A stretch of 20,520 nucleotides of DNA from Bacteroidota bacterium (GCA_023488865.1 JAMDDG010000198.1:1-20520); one strand, 5' to 3'. Counted from the first letter of the stretch, positions 11,401 through 17,051 are shown. Notes: generated by a model from the letters alone, not told the origin. Numbers and translations: made by a program.

Positions 11401-12402
11401 GCCGGTCATATCATATTAGACGCCCTTCATGGTAAAACAACCAAAGACACCAATAAAGTTGAATATGTATTGGGAATGATCGGGATGGGAATGCTAACTG
11501 GTGCGATCTTTATGTATTTACGTACCGGAAAGAGGCCTGAGACCATGAAGGATTATTTTTTCCCTCAAGATGGAGGCGTTGATAAAAACGGAGACCCGAC
11601 CAGGGTGTCCATGCCCTCCTACCTGAAAGACATTTATCATTATTTTAATGATTTTCCTCACGGACTACTTAACACCGCAAAAAATAAATTATCTCCTTTA
11701 TTCGGAATTATTGTACAAATAGCTACAAATAAAGATTATTTCGGAACAAAAATTTATAATGAAGATGATCCAATATTTCAACAAGGGAAAGATCTGCTTT
11801 GGTATTTATTTGGACAGTTCAAACCCTTTGGTATCAGTAACGCCCAGAAGAACGAATCAAAAAAATTTATAGACAAAGCCCTTCCGTTTATCGGGATTAC
11901 ACCGGCTCCATACGATTTGAATATGACGGATACCGAAAAGTTAATGAGTGACATTTTAAGAGAAAAGCTACCTATTGGGGGCAGGACCAAAGAGCAGGCA
12001 GAGAGTTCACAGTCGAGATATAAGTTAAGGAACGCATACCAGGCAGATCATAATGTGGCCCCTCTCATATCGGCCATGATCTCAGGGGAAATAACGAGCG
12101 AACAACTTAACGATATTACAAAAAACTCAGGAGACAGTCCATTGAAGCGTAACGCAAAAAAATTAACAGAGGTTGAGCTTGCGTATGTTTATCGACAATC
12201 TGACCTGAAGGTTAAGAAGCAACTTGCAGAAATTTTAAGAGAAAAAGTGATTCGAAAATTGAGGACCGGTCTAACAAAGGACGAAAGAGAAAATTTCATG
12301 CAACTTTTGGATCAAATAAGAACTGAACAGAATACCACTGAACCCAAAGAGGGTTCCCATCAATCTTCCGCCGACCAATTATTAAAATACCTTAATAAAT
12401 AA
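5473..12402 (+). CDS. Giant phage polyvalent protein, C-terminal part: strawberry-notch-like helicase, JAB/RadC domain, LPD-type C-terminus
   Basis: This frame continues the upstream one after a single TAG; the TTG at 5473 is a nominal start with no useful ribosome-binding site. Residues 1-600 form an SF2 helicase of the strawberry-notch type: Walker A GGGTGYGKGR (54-63), DESH box (174-177), SATGAT (217-222), GGTGASFH (537-544) and arginine-finger motif VI GRSHRSNQR (574-582). A disordered linker (about 1035-1125) contains QYSLF (1095-1099). A RadC-like JAB metalloprotease domain follows, with HxH at 1223/1225 then S1233 and D1236, the full JAMM metal set. Residues about 1450-2020 are helical with hydrophobic stretches near 1747-1780 and 2000-2018, resembling large-polyvalent-protein-associated C-terminal domains (tentatively LPD38-like). 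The end is charged and ends in TAA. Likely delivered with phage DNA to remodel DNA and cleave or deconjugate host proteins (family-based inference). Confidence 0.85.
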   Translation: MVVSFPKTNYRPLLKESVITSGALSEAQLEDIVLAGGSHSQILNSGERRGFFLGGGTGYGKGRAVAAIIQDNINQGRKKAVWISKNANAHADSADYFEAIGGNPDGIFYHKDAKTPIAKKEGVLLMTYGTLKAGFKSSRDYSREPNFWNEQHDSRLQQIAQWLGKDFDGVIIFDESHQMANAIASQGGRGMKKASQTALAGVELQKMLPNARVVYASATGATEVSNLAYAQRLGLWGDGTPFANSQSFINAVESSGLAGMEIISKDLKAMGLYSAKNLSFDGVGYETLQHNLSPEQVELYNQCADAWQLVLRNIDTAIEQTGASSGAKAAAKSAFWGAHQRFFGQIIMTMQMPTVIQDIQKSLEEGKAIVLQLVNTNEAATKRALTEAEEDAQGEEVDFEELDLSPKASLIEYIRNGFPVNQFQTVVDENGNERQELVMIDGKPVQNPNAVRLRDNLIANLERELFLPEGPLDIIINTFGVDKVAEITGRTVRIVRKENPDGNLVKVEESRTTAHVAHDKDAFMDGKKDILVFSDAGGTGASFHSDLSRINQKQRKHYVLQAGWRADKAVQGFGRSHRSNQRIAPIFSLATTDLKAHRRYLSSVAKRLDQLGALTKGSRQAGGQGILDGSYNLEGSYATQALFEFYQAVEAGRVPGVDMSTLEDQMALKIYKDDKDGNRKYNEDVIFNTKQFLNRIMSLRVDLMDKVFDGFMERLEEKISNAKIAGTYDEGIEAVHAIHTKVIDEVPIYTDEKTGGQTFLTSIELELPNEKTKWSEILSRTDRYGDKFKGFWTEERSGKIYAIVETMEVQPDGFRDHKVRRISVVTDSFIEPSEFRGKYHKLPDEQAAKAKWNEDYEAYPATRKKTDHIVKGLILPIWNRLPEKINVRRYVDDNGAPHLGRWFSKKEAEKILETFEVANTKNYKVSDAVNAIRQDGYFKLANQFEFTKGKYQGLDVIKITGPRQYSDRDRLERAGAMFQVTSTMSMSGNFYVPIDTAEKVVDNIIQLYNSPIIAIEDAEGNNFNRVNEPQTPYNKSLPPSDFLKQSKTPSSETVSTTPLEDLISKAKENKSSNSDVSLLNEKKRTYKTKEGETLQYSLFSDSDSSVNDRSGTGLLQREESRVSNPSLRQLKEGEITSVEQKYTRDKNFVFDGRNKIESTDDIAYLFRQLENKSVENMFACFVKDGKPTIVHMSAGGQSSTVFNHQVLNDGISRFSPDIVYLIHNHPSGNLQYSDADIRMHQGAIDAFGDIIGEHILINLTSGLYATFRSGQSSHEVKIMPSDKNRAPEIKNSEKKYTVYSFDKQVFKENAVLPYKITGPDQVAEFISAQRFTDGNKLSALILARNNDIKAYIHLSDVDLSDPTAIEGLIKELQAYSGRFGGQGIILSGTRGLDYEAKRNLRSVKETLKKSDITLQDYVSNVVNRSQYESLANEGLMEPSVPYEAREVNDPGKSKPTHALDYLNGTVPYSRGIKSIKEATKYIPGVTEGKEVVEKFKEALNITSSPSGKLNKESGELAKRSLRENLGTMSRNLNMAAEQLKKASNRFDRLSKDECLDFYDKMETGQKQSTEGLQGYADALRTYYDKTRDNVRDLGTGKLEQFNENYMAHFYENEGRVSEKFYAKSKTPLEGPKGFLRQRTYDTLKDAMDHGLIPISYNPVVMAMMKIREMERYVMAHKTLNELKDTKYISYYKIGTKPPEGWTMIDDKVSRVMIPKEGGLIHVGNWYALDGAADIFNRFLSKGLRGNQLYNLWRGLGNLITQFQLGFSFFHLGFTSLDASISKLGMGAGLVYHGKPLEGLKHIALSPFAPITNIIQGDRLQKAWYGNPSTPEMQEIAKFMEIAGGRAKMDDMYREKWGQKIIDNWKKNRYISALGEIPLAIVEKSNWLVLEYIVPKQKMGVFVDMARREIMLHPNDTPEERRRRLQYNWNSVDNRMGQLAYDNLFWNKTLKDIAFGTIRSVGWNLGTIREVGGAPIEAGHIILDALHGKTTKDTNKVEYVLGMIGMGMLTGAIFMYLRTGKRPETMKDYFFPQDGGVDKNGDPTRVSMPSYLKDIYHYFNDFPHGLLNTAKNKLSPLFGIIVQIATNKDYFGTKIYNEDDPIFQQGKDLLWYLFGQFKPFGISNAQKNESKKFIDKALPFIGITPAPYDLNMTDTEKLMSDILREKLPIGGRTKEQAESSQSRYKLRNAYQADHNVAPLISAMISGEITSEQLNDITKNSGDSPLKRNAKKLTEVELAYVYRQSDLKVKKQLAEILREKVIRKLRTGLTKDERENFMQLLDQIRTEQNTTEPKEGSHQSSADQLLKYLNK

Positions 12403-12773
12403 ACGCCATAACAGACTTTGCCATCAAAATATTACTGCCCTTAGCGATTGAATTTAAAGGAAGCTGTCGCGGAATAACAGCGATCCAGGTTGAGAGAACA
12501 GATACCAAAGCGCTATTCAAGCGCTCAGACGGTTACTTCGAATGTTTCTATATCAATGAGACTAGTCACAACATTTTCCAAGATGGCACATGGATGAAAA
12601 CCGATGACACAGTAGAGCGTTATCCGAACGATGAGAAATTCGGGGTTTCTGGGTGGTCAGGAAGGGAGGAAACAATAAGGGAACGGTATGAGCGAATGAA
12701 TGCCGTTTCTGATATTGACGTATTGGAGATTTTGCCTCGATCTCCCCGAAGTAATACCATTGTGCCACTTTGA
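12399..12773 (+). CDS. Unrecognised small phage protein frame, start codon not identifiable
   Basis: An open frame of about 124 codons runs from just after an in-frame TAA (12396-12398) to TGA at 12771-12773, directly behind the polyvalent gene. Its translation looks protein-like: an aromatic and charged middle (GYFECFYIN, DGTWMKTDD), then YPNDEKFGVSGWSGREET and a charged helix. The only in-frame ATG lies late (12594), and no ATG, GTG or TTG precedes the conserved-looking part; CTG (12435) or an ATT/ATA codon would be needed. It may therefore be a gene with a rare start or one that has lost its start. The coordinates give the whole open frame. No function is recognised. Confidence 0.4.
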   Translation: MNAITDFAIKILLPLAIEFKGSCRGITAIQVERTDTKALFKRSDGYFECFYINETSHNIFQDGTWMKTDDTVERYPNDEKFGVSGWSGREETIRERYERMNAVSDIDVLEILPRSPRSNTIVPL

Positions 12774-12828
12774 GCAGATGAGGGCTAAAACGTGAATTAT
12801 TCTTGTGAATATGTTGCCTAATCCCAGG

Positions 12829-13266
12829 TTACTGTCTGAGGTCAAAATAAATAAAATCGTTGTCCCCCTTTGCGTCAATAGTAAGTCTTCCCTCAGACAA
12901 ATTAAATTTACCTTTTAGGAGCCCCAATTCATGATGCGTATCAATAAACTGTAATTCTATTTTTGAAAACAAATTAACAGACCATTTACCCTTAGAAGTA
13001 ATCTCATACATATGTGCTTGAGAATCATTGCGGAGATACTTCAGCAGTAGGTCGGTGTGGTTTGATGTTAAAATGAAAAACCCATTCTCTAAAAACTGTA
13101 TACGTATTGGATCTGTTGGATCTGAATAACTCAATGAGGGGTCTTTGAGACTTTTGTTATTAATCGTGAACTCTGAAATTTGCCACCTACCTACTAATTT
13201 AGATTTACCTGAATTACACGAAACCGACATAAAGAACAGGAATGTTATGAAAGCAATCTTTTTCAT
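12829..13266 (-). CDS. Predicted lipoprotein, lipocalin-like
   Basis: The start chosen is the ATG at 13266, because it places a typical lipoprotein signal at the N-terminus: MKK, a hydrophobic core, then lipobox SVSC with Cys17. The ATG at 13308 would bury the signal and overlap the gene in front. The mature part (about 130 residues) begins KLVGRWQISEF and continues with alternating beta strands, resembling small lipocalin-like lipoproteins of Bacteroidota; that family assignment is tentative. It lies 13 nt behind the membrane-anchored module protein in the same direction and is the last gene of a three-gene cassette. It should sit in the membrane with the other two. No catalytic residues are apparent. 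Confidence 0.75.
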   Translation of the reverse strand: MKKIAFITFLFFMSVSCNSGKSKLVGRWQISEFTINNKSLKDPSLSYSDPTDPIRIQFLENGFFILTSNHTDLLLKYLRNDSQAHMYEITSKGKWSVNLFSKIELQFIDTHHELGLLKGKFNLSEGRLTIDAKGDNDFIYFDLRQ

Positions 13267-13279
13267 AGTGAGGCATTTA

Positions 13280-14302
13280 TTACTTTTTAAAGTATAATCG
13301 AAAATCAAAAATTATACTGGCAACCTTCGATTTCTCAAGATGGTATTTCCCTGAGAGATAATTAATTGTCTTGCTCACTGTCTGTTTGGGCTTATATGTA
13401 TTGCTAAAAACCGTAGTATCCCGTTGCGGATCATCTATCGTTATAATAAAATATTCCCCAGGATTAAATATTCGCAAATATTCAGTTGAGATATAATCAA
13501 CCGTATCAATTCCAACGTCATATTTTATAGCCAACAAGCCAAATATATCATCGTACTCACCCCGCATTAGCCTCCTGCGTTTTTCCTTGTCTTCGCTCTT
13601 TTGTGTTTCAGTTTTAACAGGGGCGGGATTTTTACTTGGTGGCAAATCACATCTGCTGCATGTATATAATATTAAAACAATAATTCCGCAGACAATTATC
13701 CAAGAAATGATTTTGGATTTCAATCTCCTTCTTTTCAGTTGTTGCTCGTCAGGTCCGATGACTGGTTTGTGTTCAGATGATTCAATTCGTTCCTGCATGC
13801 GCCGATTCAACTCTTCAACTACATCAGCCGACTGTGCGTCAAAGTCTGCAATTTGGGATTGACGATATTGATCAGAAGGAATATCCTCTATGATATTTAT
13901 TCCGTCTGGCGGTACTATTGTTGGAGGTTCAGATGGATTATTTGGGTCTTTAAGGAATATCATATCGCCAGGATCATTCAAGTCCCCTTTAATCACATAA
14001 CGCTCTGCACCCTTTTGGGTTTTAACTTTGATAAGGTTTCCAGATTCATGTTGGAAGTTTGCAATGAAGTTGTCAACTTCGTCAATGTGGAATTGTTTTA
14101 CAGGAGATATAATTTTCGTTACTTCGCTTGGGTTATATAGGGTAGGGTTGACTTCCTGCCCTTCGTTTTCATCGAGTGCCACAAATACCTGATCCCTTCC
14201 GTTTACCCTACTTATTTTGCCTGTTCTACCGTCAGGGGTAGTAACTGCATCGCCAGGGAGTAAAGAGGTTGCATGATATTGAGTTTGTATCTTCTGTTTC
14301 AC
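13280..14302 (-). CDS. Membrane-anchored protein carrying copies of polyvalent-protein modules
   Basis: It starts at GTG 14302 in a GTGA overlap with the stop of the gene in front, which implies translational coupling. Residues 10-64 copy the KOW-like module B and residues 72-163 copy module A of the giant polyvalent protein, almost identically but in swapped order. A basic stretch (KRRRLKSK, 190-197) precedes one transmembrane helix (about 198-214), so by the positive-inside rule the copied modules face the cytoplasm. The C-terminal part (215-340) would be outside: a Pro/Lys-rich stalk, then a folded domain (FNPGEYFIITIDD region) that I do not recognise. Its function is unknown. A membrane-tethered decoy for, or partner of, the ejected polyvalent protein is an inference from the shared modules. 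Confidence 0.8.
   Translation of the reverse strand: MKQKIQTQYHATSLLPGDAVTTPDGRTGKISRVNGRDQVFVALDENEGQEVNPTLYNPSEVTKIISPVKQFHIDEVDNFIANFQHESGNLIKVKTQKGAERYVIKGDLNDPGDMIFLKDPNNPSEPPTIVPPDGINIIEDIPSDQYRQSQIADFDAQSADVVEELNRRMQERIESSEHKPVIGPDEQQLKRRRLKSKIISWIIVCGIIVLILYTCSRCDLPPSKNPAPVKTETQKSEDKEKRRRLMRGEYDDIFGLLAIKYDVGIDTVDYISTEYLRIFNPGEYFIITIDDPQRDTTVFSNTYKPKQTVSKTINYLSGKYHLEKSKVASIIFDFRLYFKK
13814..14275 (-). repeat. Inverted, order-swapped copy of polyvalent modules B and A
   Basis: Read on the minus strand, module B (14275-14111) comes first and module A (14089-13814) second, the reverse of the arrangement at 1330-1809. Blocks 13913-14041 and 13818-13879 match the plus copy with one and zero mismatches. 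The sequence between and beside them has diverged markedly, for example the start of module A around 14042-14095. The abrupt identity borders suggest recombination or gene conversion. Confidence 0.9.
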
Positions 14303-14796
14303 CTTTGGGCGTTTTTGTCGTTGTCATAAACTACACCAGTTTTTTGATCAATATAATGACCATAGGTTTGTCCAATATAGGTATAACGATCTTTTGAAAC
14401 CACGTAGAAAATCATGCTTAATAATAGGGCCGAAGCCAAGATTATTGAAGCTCTTACAATGCTCTTTCCAAGTGGATTTGTTTCCATGTTACCTGCGTTT
14501 TGGAACGTAGGTTTTATTTCCTTTGCTGTTGATGTAATACTCGCCACGGGTAATGTTTCACGCTTGAATAAGCCGTATAATAGAAAAAAACACCCAATAA
14601 TAAATGCGGCAAGCAATTCGTTTATAAATACCATCCCCCATTCTGGATGAGAATCATTTCTCCAGCTATTTAAGTCAACTCCCGATGTGAGTTTGTAGGT
14701 TATTGGCACCACCATTAAAAGTGTTCCAGTTAATATATAGGCCTTTTTTGTAGTCATAAAGGCGGACAGTTCTCTTGCAAGGTTTTTGAGTGCCAT
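14299..14796 (-). CDS. Small integral membrane protein, three predicted transmembrane helices
   Basis: The 165-residue protein has hydrophobic segments at about 18-36, 57-77 and 113-133, a hydrophilic loop from 78 to 112, and a Tyr-rich tail (RYTYIGQTYGHYID). It starts at ATG 14796 and ends at TGA 14301-14299, overlapping the next gene's GTG by four bases, so the two are almost certainly translated together. It is the first gene of the leftward envelope cassette with the module-bearing membrane protein and the lipoprotein. I do not recognise a family; a structural membrane component of that cassette is the most that can be said. Confidence 0.7.
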   Translation of the reverse strand: MALKNLARELSAFMTTKKAYILTGTLLMVVPITYKLTSGVDLNSWRNDSHPEWGMVFINELLAAFIIGCFFLLYGLFKRETLPVASITSTAKEIKPTFQNAGNMETNPLGKSIVRASIILASALLLSMIFYVVSKDRYTYIGQTYGHYIDQKTGVVYDNDKNAQR

Positions 14797-15093
14797 AATT
14801 ATTTGATTTAGTTTTGTTTAACAAGTTTAATGTGCGATTAATTTCGGTCTTATGTATTTGATACGATCGTTAGGTGGTGCAACGTTTATCCAAAGGGTAA
14901 TTCTCTTCAAATGTAACAAACTCAATCCAAAATCAATAGTTCAAAAATCTGATATTTATATGTTTAACAACACTTATTACCCTCTATCGGAACCTAATAT
15001 GAACATCTCTCTTAGTTTCGCCCTTGTAGTAGTTAATCGCGATCCATTGGGAGTGGGGTATCGTGCTCTATACGGTCGGGGGTTGGGGTCGAT
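14797..15093. other. Gap without a convincing gene; upstream region of the membrane cassette
   Basis: AT-rich sequence just before the membrane-protein ATG (14796) probably holds the promoter of the leftward cassette, but no clear promoter box can be named. A rightward frame from 14852 to 15118 is judged spurious because it overlaps a better minus-strand gene and has no protein-like features. The GC-rich patch at 15040-15090 contains one copy of a split direct repeat. Confidence 0.5.
15011..15072 (-). repeat. Split direct repeat, copy 1
   Basis: This 62-base stretch aligns without gaps to 16280-16341. The first 23 bases match at 18 positions and the last 12 at 11, while the middle is unrelated. 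On the minus strand both copies can be read in one frame as YRAR, nine variable residues, then TTT-x-AK-x-R. Here that frame lies directly behind the TAA of the 15094-15402 gene. Confidence 0.55.
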
Positions 15094-15402
15094 TTATTTG
15101 GCTGTGTCCGTGTCCTGATCCTCTTCTTTGATTACATTAGCGGATATTTGCCTACGTTCCTGCCGCCTTTTATCATGATATTCTAATATGGCTTTTACAT
15201 ATAGATTCATTAAATCTTGATTCCAATGGGTTTTTGTGAGAAGAGCATACTGGATTTGCTCCTTTTGTTCCTTACTGATCGAAGAATTTTCGACAATATC
15301 AGACCTTTTTAACCGCAGATCTTCTTTCAGTATTTGTTTTGCCCACAATTCTCTTGCTTTGCGTAGAAGTAGAATCTTCTGTTCCCTCGAAAGTTCCGTC
15401 AT
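15094..15402 (-). CDS. Small charged helical protein of unknown function
   Basis: The 102-residue product is rich in Lys, Arg, Glu and Gln and should be mostly helical, for example SREQKILLLRKARELWAKQ near the N-terminus and YHDKRRQERRQ near residues 74-84. It ends in an acidic tail (EEDQDTDTAK). It has no signal peptide or membrane segment. An AGGAGG-like run lies about 30 bases before the ATG, too far to act as a normal ribosome-binding site, and an in-frame TAA blocks an upstream start. It is transcribed away from the HTH gene across a shared upstream region. A small phage regulator or DNA-binding accessory protein is possible but not shown. Confidence 0.55.
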   Translation of the reverse strand: MTELSREQKILLLRKARELWAKQILKEDLRLKRSDIVENSSISKEQKEQIQYALLTKTHWNQDLMNLYVKAILEYHDKRRQERRQISANVIKEEDQDTDTAK

Positions 15403-15663
15403 GCTATATAGTTATTTATGTCCTTCCCTTCCTCCTGTGTGCCAATAATGGAATCTAAGTTAACTGATTTTAGAATACCCTGTAAATGCCAGGTTTTCAA
15501 TTTAAATCAATTTGCAGGAATATAAACTATTTGGCATAAAATATAAGTTTTTGATATACAATTGTTTAGAATGTTTTTAAATACCTTTTCCCCTGTTTTT
15601 ATGGAAAATTATTTTAAACTTTGTTTGGATTTATTTATATCAACCCATCAATCAGTTAACATC
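15403..15663. promoter_or_regulatory. Divergent intergenic region between the charged-protein and HTH genes
   Basis: About 260 AT-rich bases separate two genes read in opposite directions, so at least one promoter for each is expected here. A Bacteroidota-like minus-7 candidate (TAAACTTTG, near 15614) is off the consensus spacing by one base, so the exact promoter is not assigned. Confidence 0.4.
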
Positions 15664-15924
15664 ATGGTAAACTTTCCATTAATCATCGAGAACGAACCGG
15701 AGTTGCGCAGGTTTATCCGGGACATTTTCCGGGAGGTTGTGAAGGACCCGGTGCAGGACCTACCGGCATTAATGAGTATCCGGCAGTGCTGCAAGCAAAA
15801 AGGAATCTCCCGCGATATGGTTAAAACCTCAATTGACAGAGGGGAACTGAAACTCTCTGTCATTGGAGGAAAAACAGGGATTAAACGAAACGACTTTTTA
15901 AACTGGATCAATAAAACCAAATAA
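15664..15924 (+). CDS. Excisionase/MerR-type helix-turn-helix DNA-binding protein
   Basis: The start is set at ATG 15664, giving 86 residues; the frame extends upstream to an ATG at 15562 but that stretch is Phe-rich and unlike coding sequence. Residues about 37-80 form a winged-HTH of the excisionase/HTH_17 kind: MSIRQCCKQKGISRDMVKTS is followed by a basic wing (IGGKTGIKRNDFLNWI) ending in the usual W-I near the C-terminus. The N-terminal 30 residues are a charged helix. Such proteins are used by Bacteroidota mobile elements and phages as excisionases or transcriptional switches. It is the only rightward gene between the two leftward blocks and is followed by a palindrome-rich region that it could control (inference). 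Confidence 0.7.
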   Translation: MVNFPLIIENEPELRRFIRDIFREVVKDPVQDLPALMSIRQCCKQKGISRDMVKTSIDRGELKLSVIGGKTGIKRNDFLNWINKTK

Positions 15925-15957
15925 CACATAGAAGAGGGGTAGCAAAATGCGACATCC

Positions 15958-15991
15958 CTACCTCTGGAGGTAGAAGCAAAAGGCGGTTTTT
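15958..15991 (+). terminator. Possible terminator after the HTH gene
   Basis: A perfect hairpin, CTACCTC-TG-GAGGTAG (15958-15973), is followed about a dozen bases later by a run of seven T (15985-15991). The gap between stem and T-run is longer than in a classical intrinsic terminator, so a protein-binding palindrome is an alternative. Confidence 0.35.
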
Positions 15992-16045
15992 TTGAAAATT
16001 GTAAATTTTGACTTCGGATATTTTGGAAAAAGGTTTTGAAAATCG

Positions 16046-16057
16046 TGGGGTACCCCA
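16046..16057. promoter_or_regulatory. Perfect palindrome TGGGGTACCCCA
   Basis: A 12-bp perfect dyad in otherwise AT-leaning sequence, 8 bp before a second dyad. It is a candidate operator; no binding protein can be named. Confidence 0.35.
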
Positions 16058-16065
16058 TGGGTGTT

Positions 16066-16081
16066 TGTAACAGATGTTACA
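16066..16081. promoter_or_regulatory. Operator-like inverted repeat TGTAAC-N4-GTTACA
   Basis: Perfect 6-bp half-sites separated by four bases give the geometry of a dimeric HTH repressor site. It lies about 140 bp behind the HTH gene. Confidence 0.4.
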
Positions 16082-16279
16082 CTTATTGCTGAATACAGGC
16101 GATTTAAAAGAGACTAATTCTTTGTGGACAGATAACCCCGTTATAATGAAATCATCGGGCTGAGGAGTTATTTGGTGGGTAGATCGGGATTCTGTTGGTG
16201 CATTGGCTCAGTTGAATCAGAATAGTTGTTTAGAATGGTTCTAAGCAGGGGCTCGGAGTTGATGAAAGGGTGTATCTGT

Positions 16280-16341
16280 CTTACTTTTGCCTGAGTAGTA
16301 GTGGCGAGAAAGGTGGTCGGCACCCCCGTTCGTGCCCTATA
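16280..16341 (-). repeat. Split direct repeat, copy 2
   Basis: It aligns without gaps to 15011-15072, with conserved ends and an unrelated middle. On the minus strand it reads YRAR, nine variable residues, TTT-x-AK-x-R in one frame. A GGCAC/GTGCC mini-hairpin overlaps its right end. Confidence 0.5.
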
Positions 16342-16797
16342 TACCCCGCCTACCTGGCGAATTTCTACAATCATTGACACGTTTCCGGGCACGCGTTGCC
16401 ATCACCCGTGCACTCGATTCCTTTTATCCGGTCTCTCATGCAGTTGTTTAGCTCTTTCCCTGCCTCCACGGGTTTAAACAGGCTGATTCCTTGCGTTGTG
16501 GTCCTGTCATGATGTCATTAGAACGGCAGAGTAAGTAGATTAAGTGGTACTGTTGATTTGGTGATAGTAATGTGATTGAATCAGGGCAATTTTAACACTT
16601 CTGTCTTATATCTTTTGTTATGGTTAAGTGAATAGGGTGTTATATCTCTGTATATTAATCAGATACATCGTTTTTAAATGTCTATTTAACCATAATGTGC
16701 TATTTTGACCAGAATCCGCAAAAGAATATGGAAGAGACAAACTAAACAAATATTAACCGTTTGGCTTTGTTTTGTCCGTTGAAGAATCGCATTTTTG

Positions 16798-16809
16798 CGG
16801 AATATTCCG
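16798..16809. promoter_or_regulatory. Perfect palindrome CGGAATATTCCG
   Basis: A 12-bp perfect dyad in the non-coding region, about 30 bp before a second inverted repeat. It is a candidate repressor site. Confidence 0.35.
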
Positions 16810-16836
16810 TTAGTTTATCTAATGGAGTTGGAGAAC

Positions 16837-16864
16837 ATTTAGATAGTTGTCTAATTGTCTAAAT
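16837..16864. promoter_or_regulatory. Inverted repeat ATTTAGA-N14-TCTAAAT
   Basis: Seven-base perfect arms; the spacer contains another TCTAA copy (TTAGATAGTTGTCTAA). Two overlapping dyads of this kind suggest cooperative protein binding. Confidence 0.35.
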
Positions 16865-16930
16865 GTATCCAGATCAAGATAAAAAGAAACCCGCTGATAA
16901 TCAGAATATTTTTCACCCTCAACTTTGGTT

Positions 16931-16969
16931 CCTGTTACAATTTAGTGCAGTTTATAAATTGCAACAAGG
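16931..16969 (-). terminator. Long stem-loop behind the leftward operon
   Basis: Arms CCTGTTACAATTT (16931-16943) and AAATTGCAACAAGG (16956-16969) pair over about 13 bp with a 12-base loop and one bulge. The only mismatch is A-C in plus-strand RNA but a G-U pair in minus-strand RNA, so the structure is better formed in a leftward transcript. There is no T-run, so it may be an RNA-stabilising or processing hairpin rather than an intrinsic terminator. Confidence 0.4.
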
Positions 16970-16987
16970 GACTATTCGTTTAAAGAA

Positions 16988-17029
16988 ACCAATATATTCA
17001 GTATTTTAACCAATATATTCAGTATTTTA
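16988..17029. repeat. Two exact tandem copies of a 21-bp unit
   Basis: The unit at 16988-17008, beginning ACCAATATATTC and ending GTATTTTA, is repeated exactly at 17009-17029. A 21-bp period is two helical turns, so both copies present the same DNA face, as in iterons or tandem operators. It lies about 20 bp beyond the stop of the last leftward gene. Confidence 0.7.
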
Positions 17030-17051
17030 GTCATAATTAACATTATCCCGG

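Larger units (their letters stand above)
15925..17051. other. Non-coding control region, about 1.1 kb
   Basis: No convincing gene is present on either strand; the longest minus frame (16392-16168) has no ribosome-binding site and an unnatural composition. The region instead holds a hairpin with T-run, three perfect palindromes (16046, 16066, 16798), a spaced inverted repeat (16837), a long stem-loop (16931) and two exact tandem 21-bp units (16988). It lies between the end of the leftward replication operon and the rightward HTH gene. An operator cluster or replication origin is plausible. Confidence 0.6.

Noticed and set aside
14299..14796. Holin role for the three-helix membrane protein
   Set aside because: Helix number would allow it, but no endolysin is nearby and the coupling to the module-bearing protein and lipoprotein points to an envelope cassette instead.
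14852..15118. Rightward 88-codon frame
   Set aside because: It overlaps the 3' end of a better leftward gene, has no ribosome-binding site and its composition changes abruptly in the GC-rich patch.
15648..16058. Leftward 136-codon frame opposite the HTH gene
   Set aside because: It is antisense to a recognisable HTH domain and has no family features.
16311..16345. Possible tRNA T-arm (GTTCGTGCC in a GC-rich patch)
   Set aside because: The small GGCAC/GTGCC hairpin has an eight-base loop and no acceptor, D or anticodon arms can be built around it.
16168..16392. Minus-strand frame of 74 codons with RARTG-like peptide
   Set aside because: No ribosome-binding site and no protein-like hydrophobic pattern. 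The peptide similarity to 15011-15072 is noted as a repeat instead of a gene.
16988..17029. CRISPR array
   Set aside because: The two 21-bp copies are directly adjacent with no spacers, and no cas genes are present.
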